From NCBI GenBank assembly GCA_035534995.1, contig DATLQX010000141.1, positions 19,073 to 83,072 on the forward strand: a stretch of 64,000 nt of DNA, read 5' to 3'. The notes below the pieces were generated by a model. That model had not been told where the DNA came from. It saw only the letters and a program-made list of their open reading frames with translations, and made no database searches. Positions 17,278 to 25,383 of this stretch are shown here, one piece after another. The position numbers and the translations under genes were made by a program. This stretch comes from JANWHV01 sp035534995 (GTDB lineage: Bacteria; Chloroflexota; UBA5177; JANWHV01). The stretch's first letter is position 1. Every line of letters starts with the position of its first letter.

Positions 17278-18459
17278 ATGAGTTTCGCATCCAGGAATCA
17301 GATTATCTCGCTACTTCTGTCGGCGCTGGCCGTGGCCTGCCTGCTTGGTGTGTGGGGTTATAGTCACTTCACCGCTGGATCGGCTCACCGACCAGCCGCC
17401 GTGCCGGTCGTGCCGGCACCGCGCGCGACGCCGGTTCCGGCACGGCAGGTGAAGACCGGGCGCACTCCCTCGGCCATGGAGGTCGATCCGGTGGACGGCC
17501 ATGCGTTCGTCGCCGACCTCACCGACAACACGGTCAGCATGTATGAGGTGCGTCATCTGAGACGAATAAAGGTGATCCCCGTGGGGCAGCGGCCGGTCAA
17601 ACTTGAATACGATCAACGATCATCGCGCGTGTTCGTGGTCAATGAATCCGGCAACTCAGTCACGGTGTTGGCCGCGGCAACTGGACGGCTGATCGGTACG
17701 ACGCCCGTGGGTCGGTCGCCCGAGACCGTCGCGGTGGACGAGGCAACCAATCGCGCTTTTGTCGCCAATTATGGCTCGGCCACCGTTTCGCTGCTTGACG
17801 CCACGACTGGAAAGCTGCTTCGTGCTGTTCCGGTTGGAACGGGACCAATTGCCGCCACCGCCGATCAGAGTCTCAACCGCGTGGTGGTGGTGAATCGGGG
17901 CAGCGTCGATACGGATCGCCAGCCGACTGGGGACAGTACCGCCGACATTCTCGATGGCCGCACGGGGGCAAGTCTCCGCGTCCTACGGGTGGGAACTTAC
18001 GCCTCGGCAGTGCAGATCGACGAAACCACCCACCGCGCCTATGTCGCGAATTATGGCAGCGACTCGGTCAGCATGATCGACTTAGTACACAATACCGTGG
18101 TTGCTACCATGCCGGTGGGAAAGCATCCCTCGGCGCTCGGAATCGCCCAGGCTGCCGGCCATGTGTTCGTGACGAACTTCGGGGCCAACACGGTCAGCAT
18201 GCTGAACGCCAGGAGCGGCGGCGTGTCGCGCGAAATTGGAGTGGGCGCCGGACCATGGACCATTGAAGTGGACGCGCGTGGTCATGCCTATGTGTCCGAG
18301 ACCGCCACCGGGAGGGTGGCGGTCCTGGATACGGTACGCGGCGTGGTCACCCGCACCGTGGCGACGGGGGAGTCCCCCTCCGAGGTTGGGGTAGATGATC
18401 GAACGGGTCAGGTGTTCGTCGTCAATACGCGGAGCAATTCGATCAGTGTTATCGATTAG
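17278..18459 (+). CDS. YVTN-type beta-propeller repeat protein, membrane-anchored or exported
   Basis: A 393-residue protein with an N-terminal hydrophobic anchor (residues 8-28, ending AVACLLGVWGY), a Pro/Ala/Val-rich linker and seven or so YVTN-type blades of about 42 residues. Repeating signatures include AFVANYGSATVSLLDATTG, AYVANYGSDSVSMIDL and VFVTNFGANTVSMLNA. Such propellers are extracytosolic binding or surface proteins with no assigned reaction. ATG 17278 lacks a strong ribosome-binding site. It follows the histidine kinase by 132 bases and ends in a 3-base overlap with the convergent chemoreceptor gene. Confidence 0.85.
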   Translation: MSFASRNQIISLLLSALAVACLLGVWGYSHFTAGSAHRPAAVPVVPAPRATPVPARQVKTGRTPSAMEVDPVDGHAFVADLTDNTVSMYEVRHLRRIKVIPVGQRPVKLEYDQRSSRVFVVNESGNSVTVLAAATGRLIGTTPVGRSPETVAVDEATNRAFVANYGSATVSLLDATTGKLLRAVPVGTGPIAATADQSLNRVVVVNRGSVDTDRQPTGDSTADILDGRTGASLRVLRVGTYASAVQIDETTHRAYVANYGSDSVSMIDLVHNTVVATMPVGKHPSALGIAQAAGHVFVTNFGANTVSMLNARSGGVSREIGVGAGPWTIEVDARGHAYVSETATGRVAVLDTVRGVVTRTVATGESPSEVGVDDRTGQVFVVNTRSNSISVID

Positions 18460-20558
18460 CTCGCTTTCCGCCGGATCGATCTCGGCGCTTGCGGCTCGGC
18501 GGCAATCGGTTGAGTCTGGAGGACGAACTGGTGAATGGCCGCGTCCAGTCCGGCCGCCAGTTGGGACAATTCCTGGGCGCCGCCCGCAATCTCCCGGACC
18601 CCGGCCGTCTGCTCCGCCAGCGCGGATGTCGCGTCGGCGGCCCCAGCCACCGTGCTGGCGCTGAGTTGAGCGATGCCGCTTATCGCGGAAGTGGCCTGGC
18701 TGGTGCCTTCACGCATGGCCTGGGCGGCCTCGGCCGTGGAAGCCGCCACGCTCGCCACCGCGCCGGCAGCGCCATTGACCGCGGCGACCCGTTGGGTCAT
18801 GTGATCGATCGCCCGCCCGATGCCGCCTGCCTGGGTGCTGGTTTGCTCCACCACTCCCAGAATGCTCTGGAGGGCTGAACGTGCCTGACGGCCCAACACG
18901 GTGCTCTTCTCGACCTCCTGGCTGCCCACTTGCATGGCGGTCACCACCAGACCAACCTGGTCCTGGATCGCCGCGATCCGTTGAGTGATCCCCCGTGTCT
19001 CGTTGCTTGCCCGCTCCGCCAGTTTCCGCACCTCACTGGCAACTACCGTAAAGCCCTTCCCGTGCTCTCCCGCCCTGGCTGCTTCGATGGCGGCGTTGAG
19101 GGCGAGCAGATTGGTTTGGGCGGCGATATCGTCGATGGCGGCGACGATGACCCCGATCTCCTTGCTGCTTCTCCCCAGGGCCTCAACTTGCTCGACCCCA
19201 TGAAGCACGGCGGTTCGCACGCCGTCAATGCTGTGAATCGTCTCATCGACGGCGACCCCGCCCTGACGCGCGGTGACCGCGGCGGTACTGGCGGCATCGA
19301 TCACTGCTTGCACATCGCCGGTCGTACGCGCCAATGCGTCCCGCAACTCAGCCACCACCTCGTCCACATGGCCGAGGGCTTTTCGTTGTTCCAGCGTACC
19401 GCTCGCCACCAGGGAAACAGTAGCGGCCAGATCATCCATGCGGCCTGCCGTGTCAGCCGCCCGGTCGCGCTGACTCTCCGCGTCGCCGGCAACCGAGTCA
19501 ATGGCGTGGGTGATGCGAGCACTTGTGTGATTCATCCGCTCGGTAGTGCTGGACAGCGCGGACGCCTTCTCCGCCACCTGAGTAGCGGATCGTGCTACCT
19601 GGCCGACCAACTGGCGCAAGTTGGCCAGCATGGTGGCGAAGGCCCGGCCCAGGTTGTCTTGCTCACTCTGCGGCTCGATCTCACCAGTAAGGTCGCCATC
19701 CGCGATGGCATCAGCCACCCCCACCAGCGCTTGTTGGTGTCCCACGATGGCGCGGAAGGAACGTGCTACCTCGCCCACCTCATCCCCGGTCTCCCGCGTG
19801 GGGAGGAGTCCATCGACCGCCGTATCTCCGTGGGCCAGGCGTTTGGCCGCGTTTGTGATGCTCTGCAATGGGCGGACGATGCTGTTTGCCAATCCGAGAC
19901 CCAAGATCAGGCTGAGCAAGGCCAACACGCCGAGGCCGATAATCAGGGCCGTGAAGGTACGGTTATAGGTGTCTTGGGACGACTGATAGAGATCGTTCCC
20001 GTGGTACTGTTGAGCGCCCATCAAGCGATAGGTGATGTCGAGCAGGGTATCCAGGCGATCGTTAAAGAGGGTGGTCAGGCCGTCGATGGCCTGTTGGTGG
20101 CCCTGCCGCGACGCCAGGCTCTCGCTGAGCATGCCGTTCCGCACGGTGAGAAAGTTTTGCCAGGCAGTCGGCCACTTGGCGAGCAGTTGTTGTTGGTCGG
20201 CGTCGCCGGCGTGCAGTTGGTAGGCCGCGATCCCGCGCGACATGGCGTCGTCGAGGGTCGAGATCTCCGCTTGCACGGCCAGGTGGAGAATCTTCAGACC
20301 ATCGCCCAGACCCTGACCGGCCCGAACCGTGGCATCCTGGGGTCTGGGAGTCAGGACAAATTGCGTCACCAACTGCCGCATCTGGTCCAGGTTCTCGCTG
20401 ACCTGGGCCAGGGCAATGGTTGGGGCCAGGCGCTCGCGGTAGAGGACCGTCGAATTGGAATTGTTCGCGCGGAGGGCGGCGATGGCGACCAGGCAGAGGA
20501 CAACCACGGGGAGGAAGATTCCGGCATTGCCGGCCAGCATCTTGCTTCGTAATTTCAT
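18456..20558 (-). CDS. Methyl-accepting chemotaxis protein
   Basis: A 700-residue chemoreceptor. There are two membrane helices (about 10-32 and 195-220) with a helical four-helix-bundle-like sensor of about 160 residues between them, a HAMP domain (about 215-270), and a long cytoplasmic signalling domain with the hairpin tip IDDIAAQTNLLALNAAIEAA. No CheW-binding pentapeptide is at the C-terminus. ATG 20558 overlaps the stop codon of the upstream cupredoxin gene as ATGA, so translation of the two is coupled; no chemotaxis kinase is nearby. Confidence 0.93.
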   Translation of the reverse strand: MKLRSKMLAGNAGIFLPVVVLCLVAIAALRANNSNSTVLYRERLAPTIALAQVSENLDQMRQLVTQFVLTPRPQDATVRAGQGLGDGLKILHLAVQAEISTLDDAMSRGIAAYQLHAGDADQQQLLAKWPTAWQNFLTVRNGMLSESLASRQGHQQAIDGLTTLFNDRLDTLLDITYRLMGAQQYHGNDLYQSSQDTYNRTFTALIIGLGVLALLSLILGLGLANSIVRPLQSITNAAKRLAHGDTAVDGLLPTRETGDEVGEVARSFRAIVGHQQALVGVADAIADGDLTGEIEPQSEQDNLGRAFATMLANLRQLVGQVARSATQVAEKASALSSTTERMNHTSARITHAIDSVAGDAESQRDRAADTAGRMDDLAATVSLVASGTLEQRKALGHVDEVVAELRDALARTTGDVQAVIDAASTAAVTARQGGVAVDETIHSIDGVRTAVLHGVEQVEALGRSSKEIGVIVAAIDDIAAQTNLLALNAAIEAARAGEHGKGFTVVASEVRKLAERASNETRGITQRIAAIQDQVGLVVTAMQVGSQEVEKSTVLGRQARSALQSILGVVEQTSTQAGGIGRAIDHMTQRVAAVNGAAGAVASVAASTAEAAQAMREGTSQATSAISGIAQLSASTVAGAADATSALAEQTAGVREIAGGAQELSQLAAGLDAAIHQFVLQTQPIAAEPQAPRSIRRKAS

Positions 20559-21367
20559 GATACCACCAAAATCCACGCTTCCATGGGATCGCGGTCAGGG
20601 TAGCCGGACGCGCTGTCGTCCCGCGGGACCACGACATTCCAGCCGCCCATCTGGCCGATTACGCGTGTATGAATGGAACAGTAAATGTGGTAGAGACCGG
20701 GCGCGGTAAACGTGACCTGCCTTGTGGCGCCGCCGATCCCTGGCTCCCCGACCGTGCCCAGCACCTCGAAGGCGGCCCCGGTTGGATCGTTGGGGTCGGT
20801 CACCATGTTATGCGCGTCGGAGTCGCCGTTGTGAAGCAGTACACTCCCACCCACGTGGATCACCGCCGCGTGCGGAGACATGAGGTCATGGAGCGCGGGC
20901 ACGTGGATCGCGCTGTCGTAGGGAATGCCCGCGTTGCCGGGTACATAGATCCATCCCTGCAGCGGCAGATCCTGTGATGGCGCGTTAGGCAGCGAGTTGA
21001 CCACGTCGTTATCGGCCTGGTAGTCGATAACATGGGCGGTGGATCCGTCAAAATAATGATAGAGGCCCGGCGTGGTCAGGGTGAGGGACGCGCTCCCGCC
21101 GCTCGGCACTGACAGCGAGAATTGGGCCGGATCATGCGGAGCGGCGGTAAGTTGGAGCGTCTGGGCCATCGCATTGGTGAACTCAATCGACTGGCCTGGC
21201 TTGGCCAGGGCCACTCTAGGGGTGAAGGCCGGGGTCGCGGCTGATACCTGAATGGTTATCGGCGCGGCCTGGGTGACGCCGGGATGCAGCCACACGAGGC
21301 TGATTGCGGTTAGGGGTATGAGTACCGCCAGAACAAGGAGCAAGCGAACCGATAGCTTTCGGGGCAT
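20555..21367 (-). CDS. Secreted protein with two cupredoxin-like domains
   Basis: A 270-residue exported protein: signal peptide (residues 1-34), a first cupredoxin-like domain (about 36-115) without an obvious copper site, and a second (about 130-255) with candidate type-1 copper ligands His (DAHNMV), Cys and His (YCSIH) and Met (GQMGGW). The second domain would bind copper and could carry electrons or sense redox state outside the cell. It is translationally coupled to the chemoreceptor downstream, which suggests, without proof, that the cupredoxin presents a signal to it. Confidence 0.82.
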   Translation of the reverse strand: MPRKLSVRLLLVLAVLIPLTAISLVWLHPGVTQAAPITIQVSAATPAFTPRVALAKPGQSIEFTNAMAQTLQLTAAPHDPAQFSLSVPSGGSASLTLTTPGLYHYFDGSTAHVIDYQADNDVVNSLPNAPSQDLPLQGWIYVPGNAGIPYDSAIHVPALHDLMSPHAAVIHVGGSVLLHNGDSDAHNMVTDPNDPTGAAFEVLGTVGEPGIGGATRQVTFTAPGLYHIYCSIHTRVIGQMGGWNVVVPRDDSASGYPDRDPMEAWILVVS

Positions 21368-21761
21368 CGGCTATCCAATCCGAGAATACGCGACCGCACC
21401 AGTTTCTGGTTCTTGGCTCGCGCCTTTTCTCACAGTAATCTTTCGGCGTGATGTCCGGAAACTAGAGACATATCTTGAGACAACACACACCAGGACGCTC
21501 ACGACACGGCCGTTTCGGCGGACAGCTTCGGGTTTCGCGGACAACCGGCCGGTACTAGCCCTGTTCGTCGCGTGTATCACCCGATTGGCGGATGAACCAG
21601 CGCCCCCTGAGGAGCAATGTAGAGACAAGGACGACGCCCAGGTGCCGGCCCCTCGATGGCACGTTCTCGTGATCATGCCGGCGGCCAGGAAACACAATCC
21701 GGCCGGCGACCGTACGCACCGCCTGAAGGAACCGTCCACGACAGTTCGATAGGAGCTCAGA
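21368..21761. other. Intergenic region between divergent genes
   Basis: This 394-base region separates the divergent cupredoxin and Rieske genes and should hold both promoters. I see no clear -35/-10 pair, tRNA, repeat or conserved reading frame in it. Confidence 0.5.
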
Positions 21762-22616
21762 ATGCCGAAGATCAGTACCGATCGGGTGGTGGAAAGTCTT
21801 CCCTGGCTGGACAGCGTGGCGTCCGTCCTGGCAAAGGCTCTGGCGCCCATCCTGGGGCCGGAAGGAGACGCTCGGGTGAAGGACGCGCTCTATGGCACCT
21901 GGCTTGGTCATCCATTGCACCCGGCGCTCGTCTCGATGCCGATCGGTTTCTGGACCTCCACGGCTGTGCTCGATCTGTGTGGTAGGGAAGCAGAGGCCGA
22001 TCTGACCCTTCAGCTGGGCTTGCTCAGTGCCCTGGGGGCGGCGGCATCAGGTGCCGCGCAATGGCAGGACACGCAGGATATGGTCAAGCCGAGGCGACTG
22101 GGCGCCCTTCACGCCACGCTCAACCTGGCCGCTGTAGCGGTGTACGGTACGTCCTGGTGGTTACGCGCGCAGGGCTCTCGGAAGGCTGGGGTCGCGGTCG
22201 CGATGGCCGGCCTCTCAATGGTGAACGTCTCGGGATGGCTGGGTGGTGACCTGGCGTACGTCCTGGGCCTGGGGGTGAATCGCGCCGCCTTTGAACCGCC
22301 CCTTACGGACTGGGTAGACGTTTTGGCCGACGCGGAGATTGAGGAAGGAGGCAAGGCGCGCATTGAGGCCAACGGAGTTCCTATTCTGCTCTCCCGCCGG
22401 GAGGGAAAGGTATGGGCCATCGCCGCGACCTGCACCCATCTCGGGGGACCATTGGCGGACGGGACCGTGGAAGGGGACACTGTCACCTGCCCATGGCACG
22501 GGTCAACCTTCGACCTACGCGATGGCAGTGTAGTTCACGGCCCGGCCACCATTCCGCAGACCTGTTTTCGGGTCCAGGTGCGGAATGGGCGAATCGCGGT
22601 ACGCTCGGAGGCATAG
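21762..22616 (+). CDS. DUF2231 membrane domain fused to a Rieske [2Fe-2S] domain
   Basis: A 284-residue protein. Residues about 45-170 form a DUF2231-type four-helix membrane domain (GTWLGHPLHPALVSMPIGFW). Residues about 185-284 form a Rieske ferredoxin domain with both cluster-binding motifs, Cys224-Thr-His226-LGG and Cys243-Pro-Trp-His246. It would hold a 2Fe-2S cluster at the membrane and act in electron transfer; no partner oxygenase or cytochrome is next to it. ATG 21762 has ATAGGAG upstream. It ends 116 bases before a secreted propeller gene. Confidence 0.9.
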   Translation: MPKISTDRVVESLPWLDSVASVLAKALAPILGPEGDARVKDALYGTWLGHPLHPALVSMPIGFWTSTAVLDLCGREAEADLTLQLGLLSALGAAASGAAQWQDTQDMVKPRRLGALHATLNLAAVAVYGTSWWLRAQGSRKAGVAVAMAGLSMVNVSGWLGGDLAYVLGLGVNRAAFEPPLTDWVDVLADAEIEEGGKARIEANGVPILLSRREGKVWAIAATCTHLGGPLADGTVEGDTVTCPWHGSTFDLRDGSVVHGPATIPQTCFRVQVRNGRIAVRSEA

Positions 22617-22732
22617 CCGGTCCCTACGTTCCACGGCGGCGCCGGGCCGGTCGTGACCGGCAGGCGTTCGCGACCCGCGACGGACCAACGCCGGGCTCAC
22701 ATCTTCGTGGCCGCTTGGGGAGGCGACCTTTG

Positions 22733-23584
22733 GTGAGAAGCATTCCGCGGATCATCCTGGCCGGACTTCTGGCGGGAATGGTCCTCACGGCCGCTCCGCA
22801 TCGCTCGACCCAGGGCGCGGGGATGCTCCAGATCCTGGCCTCGGTTGGAGGCCAGCCGGATGACATCACGATAGGCGCTCTCGGCGGTCTACTTTGGGGC
22901 GATCTCGCGCATGGGACCATTCGTAAACTCGTCGGTGGACGCACGACGACGGTAGTCCGTGGTCTCTCCGTGCCGGAAGGAATCGTGGTTCTCCCATCAG
23001 GATCCCTGGTGGTTGCCGAGCAAGGGAAGGACCGGGTGGTCCATGTCGCTCGGAACGGAACCAGCAGTATCCTCTACCCGCTGCGTCCAGTGCCCGGTCA
23101 GGATGGAGTCGATGGGATCGGTCGAGACCCACGAACCGGTGACCTGTTGATCCCGGACTCGCCGCGCGGAATGGTCCTGGACCTCAGTCCTGATGGACGG
23201 CACGTCCGCGTGATCGCGCGGGGGCTTGGCCGCCCGGTTGACGCGGCGGTCGACCGGCGTGGTGACGTTCTGGTTCCGGACGAAACCCTGGGGACACTCG
23301 TAGTCATCACCCCCGGAGGGCGTATCTCCCGGGAGGGAACATTCCTCACCCCGGATGATGTCGCGGTGGACCATGCGGGGCGGGTATGGATCACCACGCT
23401 CGGCGATGGCGGTTTGTGGACTATCGACCCCGGTACAACCACTCCCAGGCGCGTGGTCGAGGGCCTGGCCGACCCCCAGGGCCTCACCCTCGACCGCTGC
23501 GGCGACCCCATCATCGTCGACCAGACTACCGCCTATATCGTGCGCTGGCTGCTCACTCCCGCCTCGGCGCGCTGTCCGATCTGA
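22733..23584 (+). CDS. Secreted NHL/SMP-30-like beta-propeller protein
   Basis: A 283-residue exported protein with a signal peptide (about residues 1-30, RIILAGLLAGMVLTAAP) followed by six-bladed propeller repeats (VPEGIVVLPSGSLVVAEQG, PDDVAVDHAGRVWITTLG, DPQGLTLDRCGDPIIVDQ). SMP-30/NHL proteins include lactonases and binding scaffolds; no catalytic residues can be fixed. GTG 22733 has GGGGAGG 9 bases upstream; a TTG at 22730 is equally placed. Confidence 0.75.
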   Translation: MRSIPRIILAGLLAGMVLTAAPHRSTQGAGMLQILASVGGQPDDITIGALGGLLWGDLAHGTIRKLVGGRTTTVVRGLSVPEGIVVLPSGSLVVAEQGKDRVVHVARNGTSSILYPLRPVPGQDGVDGIGRDPRTGDLLIPDSPRGMVLDLSPDGRHVRVIARGLGRPVDAAVDRRGDVLVPDETLGTLVVITPGGRISREGTFLTPDDVAVDHAGRVWITTLGDGGLWTIDPGTTTPRRVVEGLADPQGLTLDRCGDPIIVDQTTAYIVRWLLTPASARCPI

Positions 23585-23966
23585 TCGGGGTCTGGGAGCG
23601 TGTGTCTCCAAACCCGCCGGCGTTCCCCTCTGGTTCCGGGTCGTCCGACTGATCGGTCCGATCCGACCGATCAGTCGGATCGGGCTGATGAGCGTGAATC
23701 GCCAACACGCCGGTACCCGGATGGCGATGCGTTACCGACGCAAGCGGGCCTGGCGACCCGCGCTCCTATGCCGTGTCGATCCTCGCACACCCGGCCGCGG
23801 CCGTCGTCCCTGCCATCCGGCCTCAGCCGGGGGCCTTAACCGCCGCGGGCCACCCTGGAAAGCTGGAGCCGGTTGACGGCAAGTGGTTCCGCGGGGCATC
23901 CTATGCCTACGAACGGCGCCGCGCGGTGTTGATGCCGCGAAGCAGGATGGAGAGAAGGCTGTTCAC
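23585..23966. other. Intergenic region with terminator hairpin
   Basis: This 382-base gap begins with a perfect 15-bp inverted repeat (23644-23658 and 23665-23679, 6-base loop) about 60 bases after the propeller gene, a likely terminator without a T-run. The rest shows no convincing gene and should contain the promoter of the CHAP gene. Confidence 0.6.
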
Positions 23967-25097
23967 ATGCGGACTCACCTTGCCCATATCTTTACCGGAG
24001 TCATTCTTGTTCTGACTCTGCTCGGGCCTCTCCCAGTCGCCGCGTCAGCACGCTCGGTTTCGCCGCCAAGCCGGCAGCAGTTCACTTACCTGGGCGCGTC
24101 TGGCCCAATCGTGAGCGGACGGCCAACTCGTATCCCCAGTTATACCCTCGCTTTCCCGCTTGGCTGGACCGCGCAGCCCTGGCCGGATACGCTCGCCGGT
24201 TATGGGCAGGTCGCTCTGCGCGCACCCGGGGGCGGCGCTATCGACCTGGTGATCCTGCCGCTGCGCCGGCATGGGCCCACGCTTGCCAATCTGATCAAAC
24301 ACGACCGCGCCTACTTCCCCAACGCGATCCAGGACGCGATCAGCCTGCCACCTGGAAGAGCGATTCGTCTCTCGGGGACGCGCGGCGGCTCCGGGGTGGC
24401 AAACCAGATCCTGTACCTTGAGCGCCACGGAGTAGTCTATCGCTTCTTCTCCGATCAACCGCTTGGTCCCGCTCAAGATACCGTGCTCGCGCCGCTCGCG
24501 GCCGGCCTTCACGTGCCGGCGGTGCCAGGCGCCCGCCCTGGTGTCTTTCCGCCCCCGCCCGTCTCGCCCGCGTCCGGATCGACCTGCTGCCACTGCCCGG
24601 CCCTGGGGCAGAGTTGGGGGAAGGTACTTACCCATGTTGACGGCATCCCCGTCTTTTCCAACGCCGGAGACATCGATAACGGCTGCAATGGCACCACGGG
24701 CACGCTCTATCAGTGCGTCGAGCTCGTGCAGCGCTACTACACCCTCCGCTGGGGCTACCCCGCGATTTGGGGCGGGGTCGGCGGCGCCGCCGACATGCCC
24801 ACGCACCACCCGGCCGGGATCACGTTCATTCCCAATGGCGGATCTCCGGGCCCAAGGGAGGGCGACGCCGTGGTGTTTTATGGTGGTTATTTTGGCCATG
24901 TCGCCCTGGTGCGGCACATCGACCGAAGCAAGGGCATAATTGATCTCGTGGAGGAGAATTGGTCGCCCACCGGGACGGCCAGCCTGACGATCTTTCCCGA
25001 CAATACGATCGCCATCCGCGATAGCGCGTATGGGTCGTACACGGTGGCAGGCTGGTTGCATAGCACGTTGAATCATCCAACGTCCCCGAAGGACTGA
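23967..25097 (+). CDS. Secreted CHAP-domain amidase/endopeptidase
   Basis: A 376-residue exported protein: signal peptide (1-29), a domain of about 160 residues without recognised homology, a Pro-rich linker (about 190-205) followed by a CCHC cluster, and a CHAP domain with Cys250 (YQCVELVQRYY), His311 (GHVALVRH) and an acidic residue in EENW as the expected catalytic set. CHAP enzymes cut peptidoglycan peptides or amide bonds. ATG 23967 follows GGAGAGAAGG. Confidence 0.85.
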   Translation: MRTHLAHIFTGVILVLTLLGPLPVAASARSVSPPSRQQFTYLGASGPIVSGRPTRIPSYTLAFPLGWTAQPWPDTLAGYGQVALRAPGGGAIDLVILPLRRHGPTLANLIKHDRAYFPNAIQDAISLPPGRAIRLSGTRGGSGVANQILYLERHGVVYRFFSDQPLGPAQDTVLAPLAAGLHVPAVPGARPGVFPPPPVSPASGSTCCHCPALGQSWGKVLTHVDGIPVFSNAGDIDNGCNGTTGTLYQCVELVQRYYTLRWGYPAIWGGVGGAADMPTHHPAGITFIPNGGSPGPREGDAVVFYGGYFGHVALVRHIDRSKGIIDLVEENWSPTGTASLTIFPDNTIAIRDSAYGSYTVAGWLHSTLNHPTSPKD

Positions 25098-25171
25098 ACG
25101 CGGTCATCTCCAAATGCCGCGCGGCCGCCCTGGCGGGTAGCCTTCTTTCAAAAGGCAATCTTTACCGTGAT

Positions 25172-25191
25172 CCTGACACTTTAGGGTCAGG
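25172..25191 (+). terminator. Weak hairpin after CHAP gene
   Basis: A 6-bp stem CCTGAC/GTCAGG with an 8-base loop 75 bases past the CHAP stop, followed by TTCTT. Possible terminator; weak. Confidence 0.3.
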
Positions 25192-25383
25192 TTCTTGAGC
25201 GCCCACTTGTCCCGATCGCTCCATCACGCCCTCCGGTTGTATGGCGATTGTCACGGTCTTGGCAGGGTGCTGTCCATGGTGGCCGCGGGTCTGCCGGCTC
25301 AGAATGGGATCAGTGGCGGACGCGGCTTCCGCCCACCCGCTGGCGGTTCGTCAGGTCGGAATCAATGATCGGAGAAACACCCT

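Noticed and set aside
18930..20552. Long plus-strand open frame opposite the chemoreceptor gene
   Set aside because: It is the complement of a gene with clear chemoreceptor motifs and has no recognisable domain or ribosome-binding site.
21371..21850. Minus-strand frame in the cupredoxin-Rieske gap
   Set aside because: No ribosome-binding site, Arg/Ser-rich, no motif, and it runs into the Rieske gene.
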